Part shown: positions 24,388 through 32,655 of the stretch, in pieces | Position numbering within the stretch: position 1 is the stretch's first letter | Layout of the letters: each line of letters opens with the position of its first letter | DNA from: Defluviitaleaceae bacterium | Lineage (GTDB): Bacteria; Bacillota; Clostridia; Lachnospirales; WQUN01 | Length of the DNA: 37,245 nt | Direction of reading: 5' to 3' | Assembly (NCBI GenBank): GCA_009787785.1 | Contig: WQSR01000027.1 | Coordinates: 1 to 37,245 of the forward strand | Program-made: the position numbers and the translations under genes | The notes under the pieces: generated by a model | Seen by the model: the letters and a program-made list of their open reading frames with translations, nothing else | The model's database searches: none | What the model was told of the DNA's origin: nothing

Positions 24388-24415
24388 ACAAGCCCAATGT
24401 GACTGTACGGTGACT
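24383..24415 (-). promoter_or_regulatory. Candidate regulator-activated promoter: direct repeats plus TATACT
   Basis: On the minus strand AGTCAC occurs twice with an 11-base period (24415-24410 and 24404-24399). TATACT follows 10 bases later (24388-24383). An OmpR-type regulator usually binds tandem sites of this period just upstream of a -10 box that has no good -35. The site overlaps the end of the kinase gene, so the upstream regulator is the likely controller of the transporter genes. Confidence 0.5.
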
Positions 24416-25253
24416 AGTGCAGAAAAAATTTGAGGGTGAAGGTGGCACCCTTGCCGCCTCCGCCGCCGTCCACCTCGATGTCTCCGTGTTGGCCGCGCAG
24501 TATGGCCAAGGCCAGCGGCAAGCCCACCCCCGTGCCCTGCGCCCCCTTAAAGCGTTGAAACAGGCCCATCATCTCCCCATAGGGGATGCCCCGCCCCCCA
24601 TCGGTGACGGAAATCCACCGGCACAGGGGATTCGCCCCCGCGTCCACCGTGATGACGCCCCCTTCCGGGGAATGCTCGGAGGCGTTCTTCAAAATATTCG
24701 TGAGGGCTTCCGCCGTCCAATGCCTGTCGCACAAAAGTCCCGCGCCCCGCGCCGCCCCATTTTCCCCGCCGGCCCACACCACCCGCTGGCTTTTGATGTC
24801 GAACAATATCTGCAAGGGCTGTAGGGCCACCTCGAACAGCTCCCCTGCGGTAATCTCCCCCGGAGAAAATACCACGCTCCCCGATTCCAGCTTGGCCATT
24901 TTTAATAGGGCATTCACCAGCCAGCCCGTGCGCGCCAGGCATTGCTTTAGGTTTAAAATGAACTCTGCGGCCTTCTCCGGGGTTGCGTTTTCCAGCAATT
25001 CCGCCATCACCATCATGGCGGTGAGGGGCGTTTTCAGCTGATGGGAAATGTCCGTCAGGGTGTCCGCCATAGCGGATTTTTCCCGAAGCAAATTCCCGGC
25101 CTGCTCGTTCAGGCACCCGGCCAGACTATGGATGTCATTTTTGAGAATGGACAGCCGCCCCTCCAAGTTGTCGCGCAAATCAGGGGATTGCCCGTCGATG
25201 ATGCGCCGGATATCCGCCGACAGCTTTTCAATTTCGCGCCGCTTAACCCACAT
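24414..25253 (-). CDS. Soluble-looking sensor histidine kinase
   Basis: The 279-residue protein has a short helical N-terminus, the phosphoacceptor His71 in DISHQLKTPLT, an N box ALTNILKNASEHSPEGG, a G1 box VTDGGRGIP and a G2 loop GAQGTGVGLPLALAILRGQHG. No membrane segment is visible, although kinases beside ABC transporters usually have one or two. ATG 25253 lies within the last codons of the regulator gene, so the N-terminus is unlikely to be longer. It may sense through the transporter or another partner. The regulator gene upstream is its cognate partner by position and overlap. Confidence 0.9.
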   Translation of the reverse strand: MWVKRREIEKLSADIRRIIDGQSPDLRDNLEGRLSILKNDIHSLAGCLNEQAGNLLREKSAMADTLTDISHQLKTPLTAMMVMAELLENATPEKAAEFILNLKQCLARTGWLVNALLKMAKLESGSVVFSPGEITAGELFEVALQPLQILFDIKSQRVVWAGGENGAARGAGLLCDRHWTAEALTNILKNASEHSPEGGVITVDAGANPLCRWISVTDGGRGIPYGEMMGLFQRFKGAQGTGVGLPLALAILRGQHGDIEVDGGGGGKGATFTLKFFLH

Positions 25254-25905
25254 TGGCCCGGTACCCCACGCCCCGCACGGTTTCGATATGTGCCGCGTCG
25301 CCCAGCTTTTCGCGCAGACGCTTCACATACACCGTCAAGGTATTGTCCTCCACGAAAACCCCCGAAGAATCCCAAATCCGGCTCAATATCTGCCCGCGCT
25401 CCAGCACCTGCCCCCTGTGGCTGGCAAAGACCGTAAGCAGACGGTATTCCAGGGCGGTGAGCTCCAGTGCTTCCGTTTTTATGTACGCCCTGCCCTCGCC
25501 TACGTTTATCGTCACATCCCCCAAGGCCAGCATCTCGCTTTGCCCGCTTCGCCGCCGCAAAACCGCTTTCACCCGCGCCAGCAACTCCCCCAGCCGGAAA
25601 GGCTTCACCACATAGTCCTCCGCGCCCCCCTCAAAGGCACGCACCACACAGCCCTCCTCATCCACCGCCGTAAGAAACAACAGCGCGCACCCCGCCGCCT
25701 TCAAATCCCCCACCAAATCAAAGCCCGTCCCGTCGGGCAAGCCGATGTCGATAATGGCCAAATCATAGTCCCCCAGCCTGGGCACGCGCCGCGCCGAGGC
25801 CACGTCCCGCCCGTGGGCAACAAAAAAGCCCTCCTTTTCAAGGGCGTACACCAAACCCGATGCAATAACCGGGTCATCTTCGATTAATAACAAACGTTGC
25901 GCCAT
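25243..25905 (-). CDS. OmpR-family response regulator
   Basis: From ATG 25905 the protein is 220 residues. The receiver has LLLIEDD, the phosphoacceptor Asp53 in LAIIDIGLPDGTG, the switch T in FLTA and Lys in VVKPFRLGE. The C-terminal winged helix has LTALEYRLLTVFASHRGQVL and ends in VRGVGYRANVG. An in-frame ATG at 25911 is an alternative. The longer frame to 25968 gives residues untypical of the family. The gene overlaps the kinase by 11 bases. It probably binds the AGTCAC repeats upstream of the ABC transporter genes. Confidence 0.92.
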   Translation of the reverse strand: MAQRLLLIEDDPVIASGLVYALEKEGFFVAHGRDVASARRVPRLGDYDLAIIDIGLPDGTGFDLVGDLKAAGCALLFLTAVDEEGCVVRAFEGGAEDYVVKPFRLGELLARVKAVLRRRSGQSEMLALGDVTINVGEGRAYIKTEALELTALEYRLLTVFASHRGQVLERGQILSRIWDSSGVFVEDNTLTVYVKRLREKLGDAAHIETVRGVGYRANVG

Positions 25906-25927
25906 GCCCATCACCCGCTGTATTGTA

Positions 25928-26260
25928 TCACGTAACCATGCCATACAGGAACACACCCGCCAAGGCAAGACAGGCCAGAATCATCATTGCATTTAAAAAG
26001 AAATCCACTGCGCGGGAGGGGCCGCGTTTTTTCGCCACGGGGGTGTAGGTGGGAACGTAGCCCTTCGCCTTTCCTTTGCCGGGGAAGCCCGCCGGGAGCG
26101 GCCTTTTATTTTTAACCATATAGTTGTGAATAATCTTTTCCGCTTCCGCCACCATGTCCACGGGCACATGGGGGCTACTGGGCTTCACGATAAAAATAGC
26201 CTGCTCGTACCACTGGCTTGCATCGCCCTGGATGAGAATTACCCGCTCTGATTGGGTCAT
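25928..26260 (-). CDS. Small tail-anchored protein, unknown function
   Basis: The 110-residue protein starts at ATG 26260 after AGGAGG. The first half is soluble (MTQSERVILIQGDASQWYEQAIFIVKP), followed by a basic Lys/Gly/Pro-rich linker (KNKRPLPAGFPGKGKAKG). A single C-terminal membrane helix (about 88-107) then ends at the C-terminus. Such a tail-anchored layout would hold the N-terminal domain in the cytoplasm. It lies 22 bases before the response regulator gene and may be its operon leader. I do not recognise the family. Confidence 0.75.
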   Translation of the reverse strand: MTQSERVILIQGDASQWYEQAIFIVKPSSPHVPVDMVAEAEKIIHNYMVKNKRPLPAGFPGKGKAKGYVPTYTPVAKKRGPSRAVDFFLNAMMILACLALAGVFLYGMVT

Positions 26261-26314
26261 ATAATCCTCCTGAATGTGATAAGACTGAATGTGATAAGGA
26301 AATTTTTTAGTGCA

Positions 26315-26930
26315 TGTTAATTTAATTTGCATATGGTGCGAGGGAGTAACCCGCGTGGTGGGATGAAGGGGGGTGAATGGCCCGCGCTGGCACTTGTTGC
26401 TAATGATTGACTCCGTGCGCGAAGTGCTTGTGTTGGTCTTGCTACGCAAGCCTCAACACCAAGCACGTAACGCGCCCGTTCGTCACTAATTACGCAACTT
26501 CGTGAGACGCGCTTGCCCATCCATCCCCCTTCACCCCACCACGCTCCTTACTCGCAAGCATATGGCAAGTAATTTTACTTGTACTAATATTTTCATTGCG
26601 CCACACATTTTGCGGGCGTCTGCGTGGAGTAAAATTACTTTGTCATGTTGATTGCGTATTTTGTGGCTAGTGGCGGGTGAATGGGTGCGAACATATTTGC
26701 GCAGTGACTGTGTGAGCGGCAAGCGCGTCTCACGAAGGCCCGTGATTAGTGGCGAATTGCGGAGTTAGTGGTTTGCGTTGAGGCTTCGGAGAAGACCAAC
26801 GCAACCACTTCTCCGACAGAGCCAATCATCACGGGGCGAGTGCTAGCGCGGCCGCTCACACAGTCACTGCGCAAATATGTTCGCACCCATTCACCCGCCC
26901 TCCCACGGCAACACACAAAAACACGCAACC
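26315..26930. repeat. Large inverted-repeat element, copy A (complete)
   Basis: This ~615-base stretch contains no convincing protein gene and is built of three nested hairpins. Module 1 (about 26345-26545) has an inner stem-loop at 26424-26466. A central hairpin lies at 26567-26640 (AAGTAATTTTACT against its complement). Module 2 (about 26650-26930) has a perfect 49-bp outer stem (26672-26720 and 26851-26899). A diverged copy, in the same orientation, lies at 36746 onward. Module 2 reads like module 1 in reverse orientation, so the element is itself an inverted pair. No transposase is present. It may be a MITE-like repeat or a large structured RNA. Confidence 0.85.
26567..26640. repeat. Central hairpin of copy A with conserved loop
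   Basis: The outer arms are 26567-26579 and 26628-26640 (13 bp, perfect). The inner stem CCACACA/TGCGTGG has one mismatch and encloses TTGCGGGCGT (26610-26619). Copy B keeps the same loop sequence and the same fold, but its inner stem is ACCCGT/ACGGGT. The stem sequence changes while the pairing is kept. Confidence 0.75.
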
Positions 26931-26984
26931 AGATTTGATTAATCTGATTTTCGCCATGAAACCAGTGGAATATACGTGGAGCTG

Positions 26985-26993
26985 TGCTATACT
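26985..26993 (+). promoter_or_regulatory. Extended -10 promoter of the nitroreductase gene
   Basis: TGCTATACT (26985-26993) is an extended -10 element about 33 bases before the start codon at 27027. The -35 region is a weak GTGGAA at 17-base spacing. It lies just downstream of repeat element copy A. Confidence 0.55.
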
Positions 26994-27026
26994 ACAAAGG
27001 ATTTCATTTCTGAAAGGAGCCACTTC

Positions 27027-27779
27027 ATGTCAGTCATCAGTGAAAACCGCCGTTTTATGCATTGCCCCTCTTTCAAGGAAGGCATGTCCGCCAGCGACCA
27101 ATCCAAGGAAGTTCCCCCGCCGCCCTTCCATAGGGTCATTTCCCCGGAGTCCATACCCCTTACCCCCTTTGAAGGCCCCCTCCCCTGCCCCGGCTACGAA
27201 GCGTTGCTGGATGTGCGGCGCAGTGTGCGCAGTTATGCGGACAAACCCTTGACCCAGGGGGAATTGTCCTTTTTGCTGTGGAGTGCCCAGGGCATCCAGT
27301 TTACCCGGGGGCATTCCAGCTTGCGGCCCGTGCCCAGCGGCGGCGCGCGGCATCCCTTTGAAACCTATATCGCCGTCCGTGCCGTAGAGGGGCTCGCCCC
27401 CGGCATGTACCATTACACGCCCCAGTCGGACATCGGCGAAAAGAAAGCCACCATCGGGCGCATATGCGAATTTGATTTCGAAGATAAAATTGCCCCCATG
27501 CTGGCAGGGCAAAAATGGGCGGTGGGTGCCCCGGCGATTTTATTTTTCACCTGCGTGCCCTACCGCGCCGAATGGCGGTACGTGGACATGGCGCACCGGG
27601 TCATGCTCATTGACCTGGGGCACCTGGGGCAGAATGTGATGCTTTCGGCGGCGGCGTTGGGGCTGGGCAGTTGCTGTATGGCGGCCTATGACCAAGCCCT
27701 GTGCGACGAGGCTCTCAGGCTGGACGACTTGGAGGAATACACCGTTTACGCCATTTCTGTGGGCACAGCCCATGCATAA
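27027..27779 (+). CDS. SagB-type nitroreductase-family oxidoreductase
   Basis: From ATG 27027, preceded by GAAAGGAG, the protein is 250 residues. It has the nitroreductase FMN-binding start RRSVRSYADKPLTQGELSFLLWSAQG, then RPVPSGGARHPFETYIAV and the SagB-type C-terminal GHLGQNVMLSAAALGLGSCCMAAYDQ. These proteins bind FMN. SagB members dehydrogenate azoline rings in peptide natural products, but others have unrelated roles. No precursor peptide or YcaO partner is seen nearby, so a peptide-modifying role is not supported. Its stop overlaps the start of the glycosidase gene. Confidence 0.9.
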   Translation: MSVISENRRFMHCPSFKEGMSASDQSKEVPPPPFHRVISPESIPLTPFEGPLPCPGYEALLDVRRSVRSYADKPLTQGELSFLLWSAQGIQFTRGHSSLRPVPSGGARHPFETYIAVRAVEGLAPGMYHYTPQSDIGEKKATIGRICEFDFEDKIAPMLAGQKWAVGAPAILFFTCVPYRAEWRYVDMAHRVMLIDLGHLGQNVMLSAAALGLGSCCMAAYDQALCDEALRLDDLEEYTVYAISVGTAHA

Positions 27780-29514
27780 ATACCTGTGCAATCCCCTGCC
27801 CTTGCCCTACCGTTATCAGGTGAAGAAAAATAATGCCGACGGGGTGGACGTGTTCCGCGAGGCCGCAGACCCCACCTTGATTCGCTTTAAGGATAGGTAC
27901 TATTTATTCGCCTCCATGAGCGGCGGCTTCTGGTACTCCACGGATTTGCATACCTGGGATTTCAAGGAAACCCTCGAACTGCCCATCTTCGATTACGCGC
28001 CGGACGTCCATGAGGTAAACGGGAAAATGGTTTTCAGCGCGTCACGGGGGGAGCCCTGCGCCTTCTTCGCCAGCGAAGACCCGGTGAGCGGCCTTTTCGC
28101 CTATGTGGAAACCACCTTCCCCTTCTGGGACCCGGCCCTCTTTGCCGACGACGACGGGCGGACATATTTCTACTGGGGCTGTGGGAACGAGCACCCCCTG
28201 TGGGGCGTGGAGGTGAACCCGGAAACCTTCGAGCCGCTGGGGGAAAAGGTGGCGATGCTACAGGCACAGCACCACCGCCATGGCTGGGAACGCGCCGGCG
28301 AGAACAACGGCGGCGACACCCACCCCTACATCGAGGGCGCGTTCATGAATAAATACCAGGGGAAATATTATTTGCAATACGCCGCGCCGGGGACGGAGTT
28401 CAATGTCTATTCCGATGGGGTGTATGTCGCGGACAAACCCTTGGGGCCCTTTGCGTATCAAAGACATAACCCCTTTTCGGCCAAGCCGGGGGGCTTCGCC
28501 ACGGGAGCGGGCCACGGAAGCACCTTCCAAGACACCTTCGGCAACTACTGGCACATCGCCACCATGCGCATCAGCGTGAACGAGCTATTCGAGCGGCGGC
28601 TGGGGCTATTCCCCTGCGATTTTGACGCCAACGGGACGCTGTACTGCAACCAAAACTTCGCCGACTATCCCTTCCCCTTGCCCCAAGGTAAGCGGACAGA
28701 CATAAACCGCACCGCGCCGCTGTGGCATTTGCTTTCGTACAACAAGGCGGCGACGGCTTCCTCCCACCAAGCGGGCCACGGGCCGGAGCAAAGCACCAAC
28801 GAGGATATCCGCACCTGGTGGGCGGCGGACAAAACGGATACATCCCCCTGGTACCGGCTGGATTTGGGCAGTGTGTGCACGGTACACGCCGTGCAGGTAA
28901 ATTTTGCCGACCATCAGGTAAACCCCACGCCGGAATGGGACATGTACGACGAAGCGGATAGCCACGGGAGGGTGATTTACACCTCCGTGGTAAAATCCCT
29001 CTATGGCAAGCCCAAGCAAATCGGCGAGCTGGCTTATCTGCTGGAGAGCTCCGCCGACGGGGAAAATTGGCTCACCCTGAGAGATTTAACCAGCGTCCCC
29101 CAGGATTGCCCCCACGATTTGGTCATACCCGGCCAGGCCGTGGAAGCGCGTTATATACGCATTTCCCAGCTTGCCCAGGCGGTGGACGGCGTTGCGGCCC
29201 TTAGCGGGGTGCGGGTCTTCGGCACCGGCACCGGCACGCCACCGGCCAAGGTAACTGCCGTGACATACAGCCTTTCGCCGGAGGGACTGGATATGGAACT
29301 GCGCTGGCCGTCCCTCCCCGAAGCCGACGGATACAATGTACGCTATGGCATCGCGCCGGAAAAATTGTATAACAGCTGGCAGGTATTCGGGAGAAACGCG
29401 CTGACCCTTTCCATGCTGAACGCGGGTACGGATTATTACGTGGCTGTGGACAGCTTCAACGAAAACGGCGTAACCGCCGGGGATGTAATCCATGCAAAGC
29501 CTCAACCGCTTTAA
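27772..29514 (+). CDS. GH43-family glycosidase with F5/8C and FN3-like modules
   Basis: From ATG 27772 the protein is 580 residues with no signal peptide, so it acts inside the cell. Residues 1-310 are the five-bladed GH43 propeller: catalytic base Asp33 in EAADPTLIRF, pKa-tuning Asp120 in FWDPALFADDDG and acid Glu188 in YIEGAFMNKY. Residues 320-490 form a discoidin/F5-8C-like beta sandwich ending YIRISQ, and about 495-580 an FN3-like domain. GH43 enzymes remove xylose or arabinose units from oligosaccharides. The ATG overlaps the nitroreductase stop, with its ribosome site inside that gene. The exact substrate is not clear. Confidence 0.92.
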   Translation: MHKYLCNPLPLPYRYQVKKNNADGVDVFREAADPTLIRFKDRYYLFASMSGGFWYSTDLHTWDFKETLELPIFDYAPDVHEVNGKMVFSASRGEPCAFFASEDPVSGLFAYVETTFPFWDPALFADDDGRTYFYWGCGNEHPLWGVEVNPETFEPLGEKVAMLQAQHHRHGWERAGENNGGDTHPYIEGAFMNKYQGKYYLQYAAPGTEFNVYSDGVYVADKPLGPFAYQRHNPFSAKPGGFATGAGHGSTFQDTFGNYWHIATMRISVNELFERRLGLFPCDFDANGTLYCNQNFADYPFPLPQGKRTDINRTAPLWHLLSYNKAATASSHQAGHGPEQSTNEDIRTWWAADKTDTSPWYRLDLGSVCTVHAVQVNFADHQVNPTPEWDMYDEADSHGRVIYTSVVKSLYGKPKQIGELAYLLESSADGENWLTLRDLTSVPQDCPHDLVIPGQAVEARYIRISQLAQAVDGVAALSGVRVFGTGTGTPPAKVTAVTYSLSPEGLDMELRWPSLPEADGYNVRYGIAPEKLYNSWQVFGRNALTLSMLNAGTDYYVAVDSFNENGVTAGDVIHAKPQPL

Positions 29515-30676
29515 CGTAATCTCCTATCTGGTCATCGTCCTTCTGGCGGTGGCCTTTCTTTTCGTTGGTAATCGTATGGTGGGTCATTCCCCCGCCCAAG
29601 ACGGCGGCGAGGCCACGATTTACCGCGCCCGCGTCACCGCCATCGTCAGTGAAACAGAACATGTCACCGACTTTGAAACCTGGCACGCCATCGTCTTCGC
29701 GGCGGAAATCACCCGGGGGGAGATGCGGGGCGAAACCGCCCAATTCACACAGAACGTGCGGGGGCATTTCCTGGAGCGGTTCCCCCGGGCGGCGCGGGAA
29801 GGCGACCGGATTATGCTGGGCCGCTCTGCCCATGGGGCGTGGCATTTTATCGACTATGTACGCATCCACCAGATTATTATTCTGGGTGGGGTGTTCATGC
29901 TGATGATTATTATTTTCGGGCGCAGTAAGGGCTTCAATGCCCTGCTGGCTCTGGGGCTCACCGCCGGGGCGGTATTTCTGGTGTTTATCCCCTCCATTCT
30001 GGCGGGGCGCAATATTTATTTCTGGTCCATTTTGGTGTGTATGTACACGGTGCTGGTCACGCTTTTTATTATCAATGGCATCAGCCAAAAGACCGCCGCC
30101 GCCATCACCGGCTGTATCGGGGGCGTGGTTGCCGCCGGAGTGCTCACCTTTGTCATGAACACCACCATGATGCTCACAGGCATCACCCAGACCGAGTCCG
30201 TCAATTTGCTTTACATGACCGATGTTCCCATCAACCTCAACGCCATCATCTTCGCGGGGATTATCATCGGCGCGGTGGGGGCCATTATGGACATGGCGGT
30301 TTCCGTGTCCTCCGCCCTGTGGGAGCTGAAGGAGAAGCAACCGGACTTGGAATTTCATGAAATTTTCAAGTCAGGCATTCAAATCGGCAAGGATATCCTG
30401 GGCTCCAATATTAATACTTTAGTGCTGGCCTATATCGGCAGTTCCCTCACCATTATCCTGATTCTGCTGGGCTGGGACGTTTCCCTCTTCCGGCTCATGA
30501 ACCGGGAGCTCATCATCGTGGAATTGCTAAAGGCCATCGTGGGTAGCTTTGGCATATTCCTCACCATGCCCCTGACGGCCTTTATCTGCGGATTATTGTA
30601 CACCGGGGGCTTCCAACGCCGCACCCCAAAAATAGAAGAAATCCCCGAGGAAGATTTTCCGTTCTTTATGAAATAA
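29492..30676 (+). CDS. YibE/F-family membrane protein
   Basis: The 394-residue protein has an N-terminal membrane anchor (about 10-27), a beta-rich extracytoplasmic segment (about 40-125) containing YRARVTAIVSE, and seven to eight membrane helices. Conserved YibE/F blocks include ITGCIGGVVAAGVL, AIIFAGIIIGAVGAIMDMAVSVSSALWELKEK and GSNINTLVLAYIGSSL. The function is unknown, though YibE/F genes have been suggested to help export. The start overlaps the 3' end of the glycosidase gene by 23 bases, and GGGGAT precedes it. Its 3' end overlaps the convergent lyase-like gene by 11 bases. Confidence 0.9.
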   Translation: MQSLNRFNVISYLVIVLLAVAFLFVGNRMVGHSPAQDGGEATIYRARVTAIVSETEHVTDFETWHAIVFAAEITRGEMRGETAQFTQNVRGHFLERFPRAAREGDRIMLGRSAHGAWHFIDYVRIHQIIILGGVFMLMIIIFGRSKGFNALLALGLTAGAVFLVFIPSILAGRNIYFWSILVCMYTVLVTLFIINGISQKTAAAITGCIGGVVAAGVLTFVMNTTMMLTGITQTESVNLLYMTDVPINLNAIIFAGIIIGAVGAIMDMAVSVSSALWELKEKQPDLEFHEIFKSGIQIGKDILGSNINTLVLAYIGSSLTIILILLGWDVSLFRLMNRELIIVELLKAIVGSFGIFLTMPLTAFICGLLYTGGFQRRTPKIEEIPEEDFPFFMK

Positions 30677-31676
30677 CTTGTTCCAGTTCCACGGCGCATA
30701 CATTGCAAAACCCCTTTTCAATGGGGGAATTGAACAATACAACGGTGCCCGCCCGGTTGAAGGACGGGTGGGGATGCTCGTCGCCGGTGTTGGGCTCGGC
30801 TGTATTCACCAATACCTTTTCCGCCCCGGTTTCGGCGTTGATTAAAGTGACTTGGTTCTTCCAGCCCTTGTACACGCCGGTCATGCGGTCGGCGGCAATC
30901 CATTTACCACAGCGCGAAGGCGCGATGTGGAGAAACTGCGTGGATTCTGCCATCACCTTAAAGTTATGCCCGTCCCGGGTACCCCGCATGATGTGGTGCG
31001 GGTAGCGCATGAAATACAAATACGCCCCATCGGCACTCCATACCTCGTGGGTTATCCAATCGCCTTCCTTTTCCACATAGTAGGGCCGTACCCGGCGCGT
31101 GGGGTAATCGAACATCCATATGCGCTGTAACGCGTCGCCGGTGGTTTCGTGGACATACATAACCGTAGCGTCATCGCCCGGGCAGGCTTGGCAATGCCCC
31201 AGCCGGTGGTCGTCCTGCCACACCACTTCCGAAATCCCGGTCGCCGGGTCCAGCACCACCAGGGCAAAGATTTTATTGGCTTGCTGATAGGAGCACCAAA
31301 CCAACCCGGATTTTGAAACGGTTAAATGGCTGGTGCAATTACCCGGCGGCAAAGCCCCCACTTCCGCAAGCAACCCGCTGTCCGTATCCATGCGATACAC
31401 CGAGTCCCCCTTACGCGCATAGGCGCAAGGCCGGTGATAATCCATGCCAAAATGATGGTAATTTTCATCCAGGGCCAACTCTTGTTGACCTGTGGCGTAT
31501 TCCACCCGGTACATGCGGGCCTTGCCGTTTTCCTCGCGCTGATAAAAAAAATACCTATCGTCCCCGGTAAAGCTTTCGGTGGAAAAATACAGCTTGCTTG
31601 CCCGCTCTTTGTTGTTGGTAAACTGCTTTATGGTATAGCCCGTTGCGGGGTCCTTGTATTCAAATAATTCGTTCAT
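30666..31676 (-). CDS. Oligogalacturonate-lyase-like beta-propeller (PL22-type)
   Basis: The 336-residue protein has the repeated beta-propeller pattern of the PL22/OGL family: DDRYFFYQRE, RLGHCQACPGDD, THEVWSADGAYLYFMRYPHH and the metal-binding DEHPHPSFNRAGTVVLFNS. There is no signal peptide. Family enzymes cleave short pectin fragments in the cytoplasm with a bound metal. The His motifs near residues 148, 200 and 300 support activity, but substrate is not certain. It follows the receiver-GGDEF gene by 15 bases and may share its transcript. Together with the GH43 enzyme nearby it hints at plant-polysaccharide breakdown. Confidence 0.82.
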   Translation of the reverse strand: MNELFEYKDPATGYTIKQFTNNKERASKLYFSTESFTGDDRYFFYQREENGKARMYRVEYATGQQELALDENYHHFGMDYHRPCAYARKGDSVYRMDTDSGLLAEVGALPPGNCTSHLTVSKSGLVWCSYQQANKIFALVVLDPATGISEVVWQDDHRLGHCQACPGDDATVMYVHETTGDALQRIWMFDYPTRRVRPYYVEKEGDWITHEVWSADGAYLYFMRYPHHIMRGTRDGHNFKVMAESTQFLHIAPSRCGKWIAADRMTGVYKGWKNQVTLINAETGAEKVLVNTAEPNTGDEHPHPSFNRAGTVVLFNSPIEKGFCNVCAVELEQVIS

Positions 31677-31691
31677 ATTGTACCTCCATCG

Positions 31692-32609
31692 CTACCCCGC
31701 CATATCCGCCAGGGTACACGCCTGATTTTTGCCACTCCTTTTTGCGTGGTACATGGCTTTGTCCGCGTCAGAAACAAGGGATATTTCCGTGTATTCCCCG
31801 GCGCGCTCAGGCACAACGCTGTGCACGCCAATGCTTACGGTTACGCGTGTCACCTGCTTGTTATCCAAGACGATATCGGTATCCCTGATAGCGGTGAGTA
31901 TACTCTGGGCCACTGTTTTCGCGCCTGGGAGTGCTGTGTCAGGCAGAATCACCGCAAACTCCTCGCCACCCCAACGGGCAATTTTATCGGTTGCCCGCAC
32001 CACCACAGCGCGCACGGCGTCAGCCACCCGTTGCAAGGCGGTATCGCCGTTCATATGGCCGAAGGTATCGTTAAATTTTTTAAAATCGTCTATATCCAAA
32101 ATAATGAAGCTAATGGGATGCTGTTGCCGCTTTGCCCGTTCCCACTCTTGCTCCAGCAAATTATTAAAGTAGCGGCGGTTTCCTATATTGGTAAGCGCGT
32201 CGGTTACGCTTTTGCTTTGCACCTCCCGCAACAGGTTAATAATGCGCATCTGGTGCTGGACGCGCATTTTTACTACATGGGCGTTAAAGGGCTTGTTAAT
32301 ATAGTCAACCGCGCCATGCAAAAACCCGCGTACTTCATCGTCGGGGTTGTCCAGCCCTGTCACAAAGATAACGGGGATATCCTTCGTGTATTCGTTTTCC
32401 TTGAGCTTTTTTATTTCATCAAATCCGCTGGTTCCGGGCATTATTACATCCAACAGGATTAAATCGGGTTTAACCTTTATAGCCGTTTCAACACAATTTA
32501 CGCCCTCACGCTCCGCGTGTACGATGTACTCCTTTTTTAGCATATCCATGAGCAAACGTACATTCATAATTTCGTCGTCGATTATTAACACACTGTTCAT
32601 TGCAGACAT
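31692..32609 (-). CDS. Receiver-GGDEF diguanylate cyclase (PleD-like, single receiver)
   Basis: The 305-residue protein has a receiver domain with acidic pair DDE, phosphoacceptor Asp54 in LILLDVIMPGTSGF and Lys in YINKPFNAHV. A short linker leads to a GGDEF domain. The active site is GGEEF at 214-218, and an I-site RATD lies five residues before it (205-208). Phosphorylation should promote dimer formation and c-di-GMP synthesis. The start ATG 32609 follows GAGGTGAAG. It lies 46 bases after the antiporter module and 15 before the lyase-like gene. No kinase partner is adjacent. Confidence 0.95.
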   Translation of the reverse strand: MSAMNSVLIIDDEIMNVRLLMDMLKKEYIVHAEREGVNCVETAIKVKPDLILLDVIMPGTSGFDEIKKLKENEYTKDIPVIFVTGLDNPDDEVRGFLHGAVDYINKPFNAHVVKMRVQHQMRIINLLREVQSKSVTDALTNIGNRRYFNNLLEQEWERAKRQQHPISFIILDIDDFKKFNDTFGHMNGDTALQRVADAVRAVVVRATDKIARWGGEEFAVILPDTALPGAKTVAQSILTAIRDTDIVLDNKQVTRVTVSIGVHSVVPERAGEYTEISLVSDADKAMYHAKRSGKNQACTLADMAG

Positions 32610-32655
32610 ACTGCTTCACCTCAATTTCGTCTATCCTACACCAAATCTACAAAAA

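Noticed and set aside
26746..26928. 60-codon open frame within module 2 of repeat copy A
   Set aside because: It lies inside the 49-bp inverted repeat and is not kept in copy B, so it is probably chance.
26315..26930. Insertion sequence or CRISPR array
   Set aside because: There is no transposase, no regular short direct repeats with spacers, and no cas genes; structure is nested hairpins.
27027..27779. Thiazole/oxazole-modified peptide cluster because of the SagB-like gene
   Set aside because: No YcaO cyclase, leader peptide or exporter for such a product is visible nearby.
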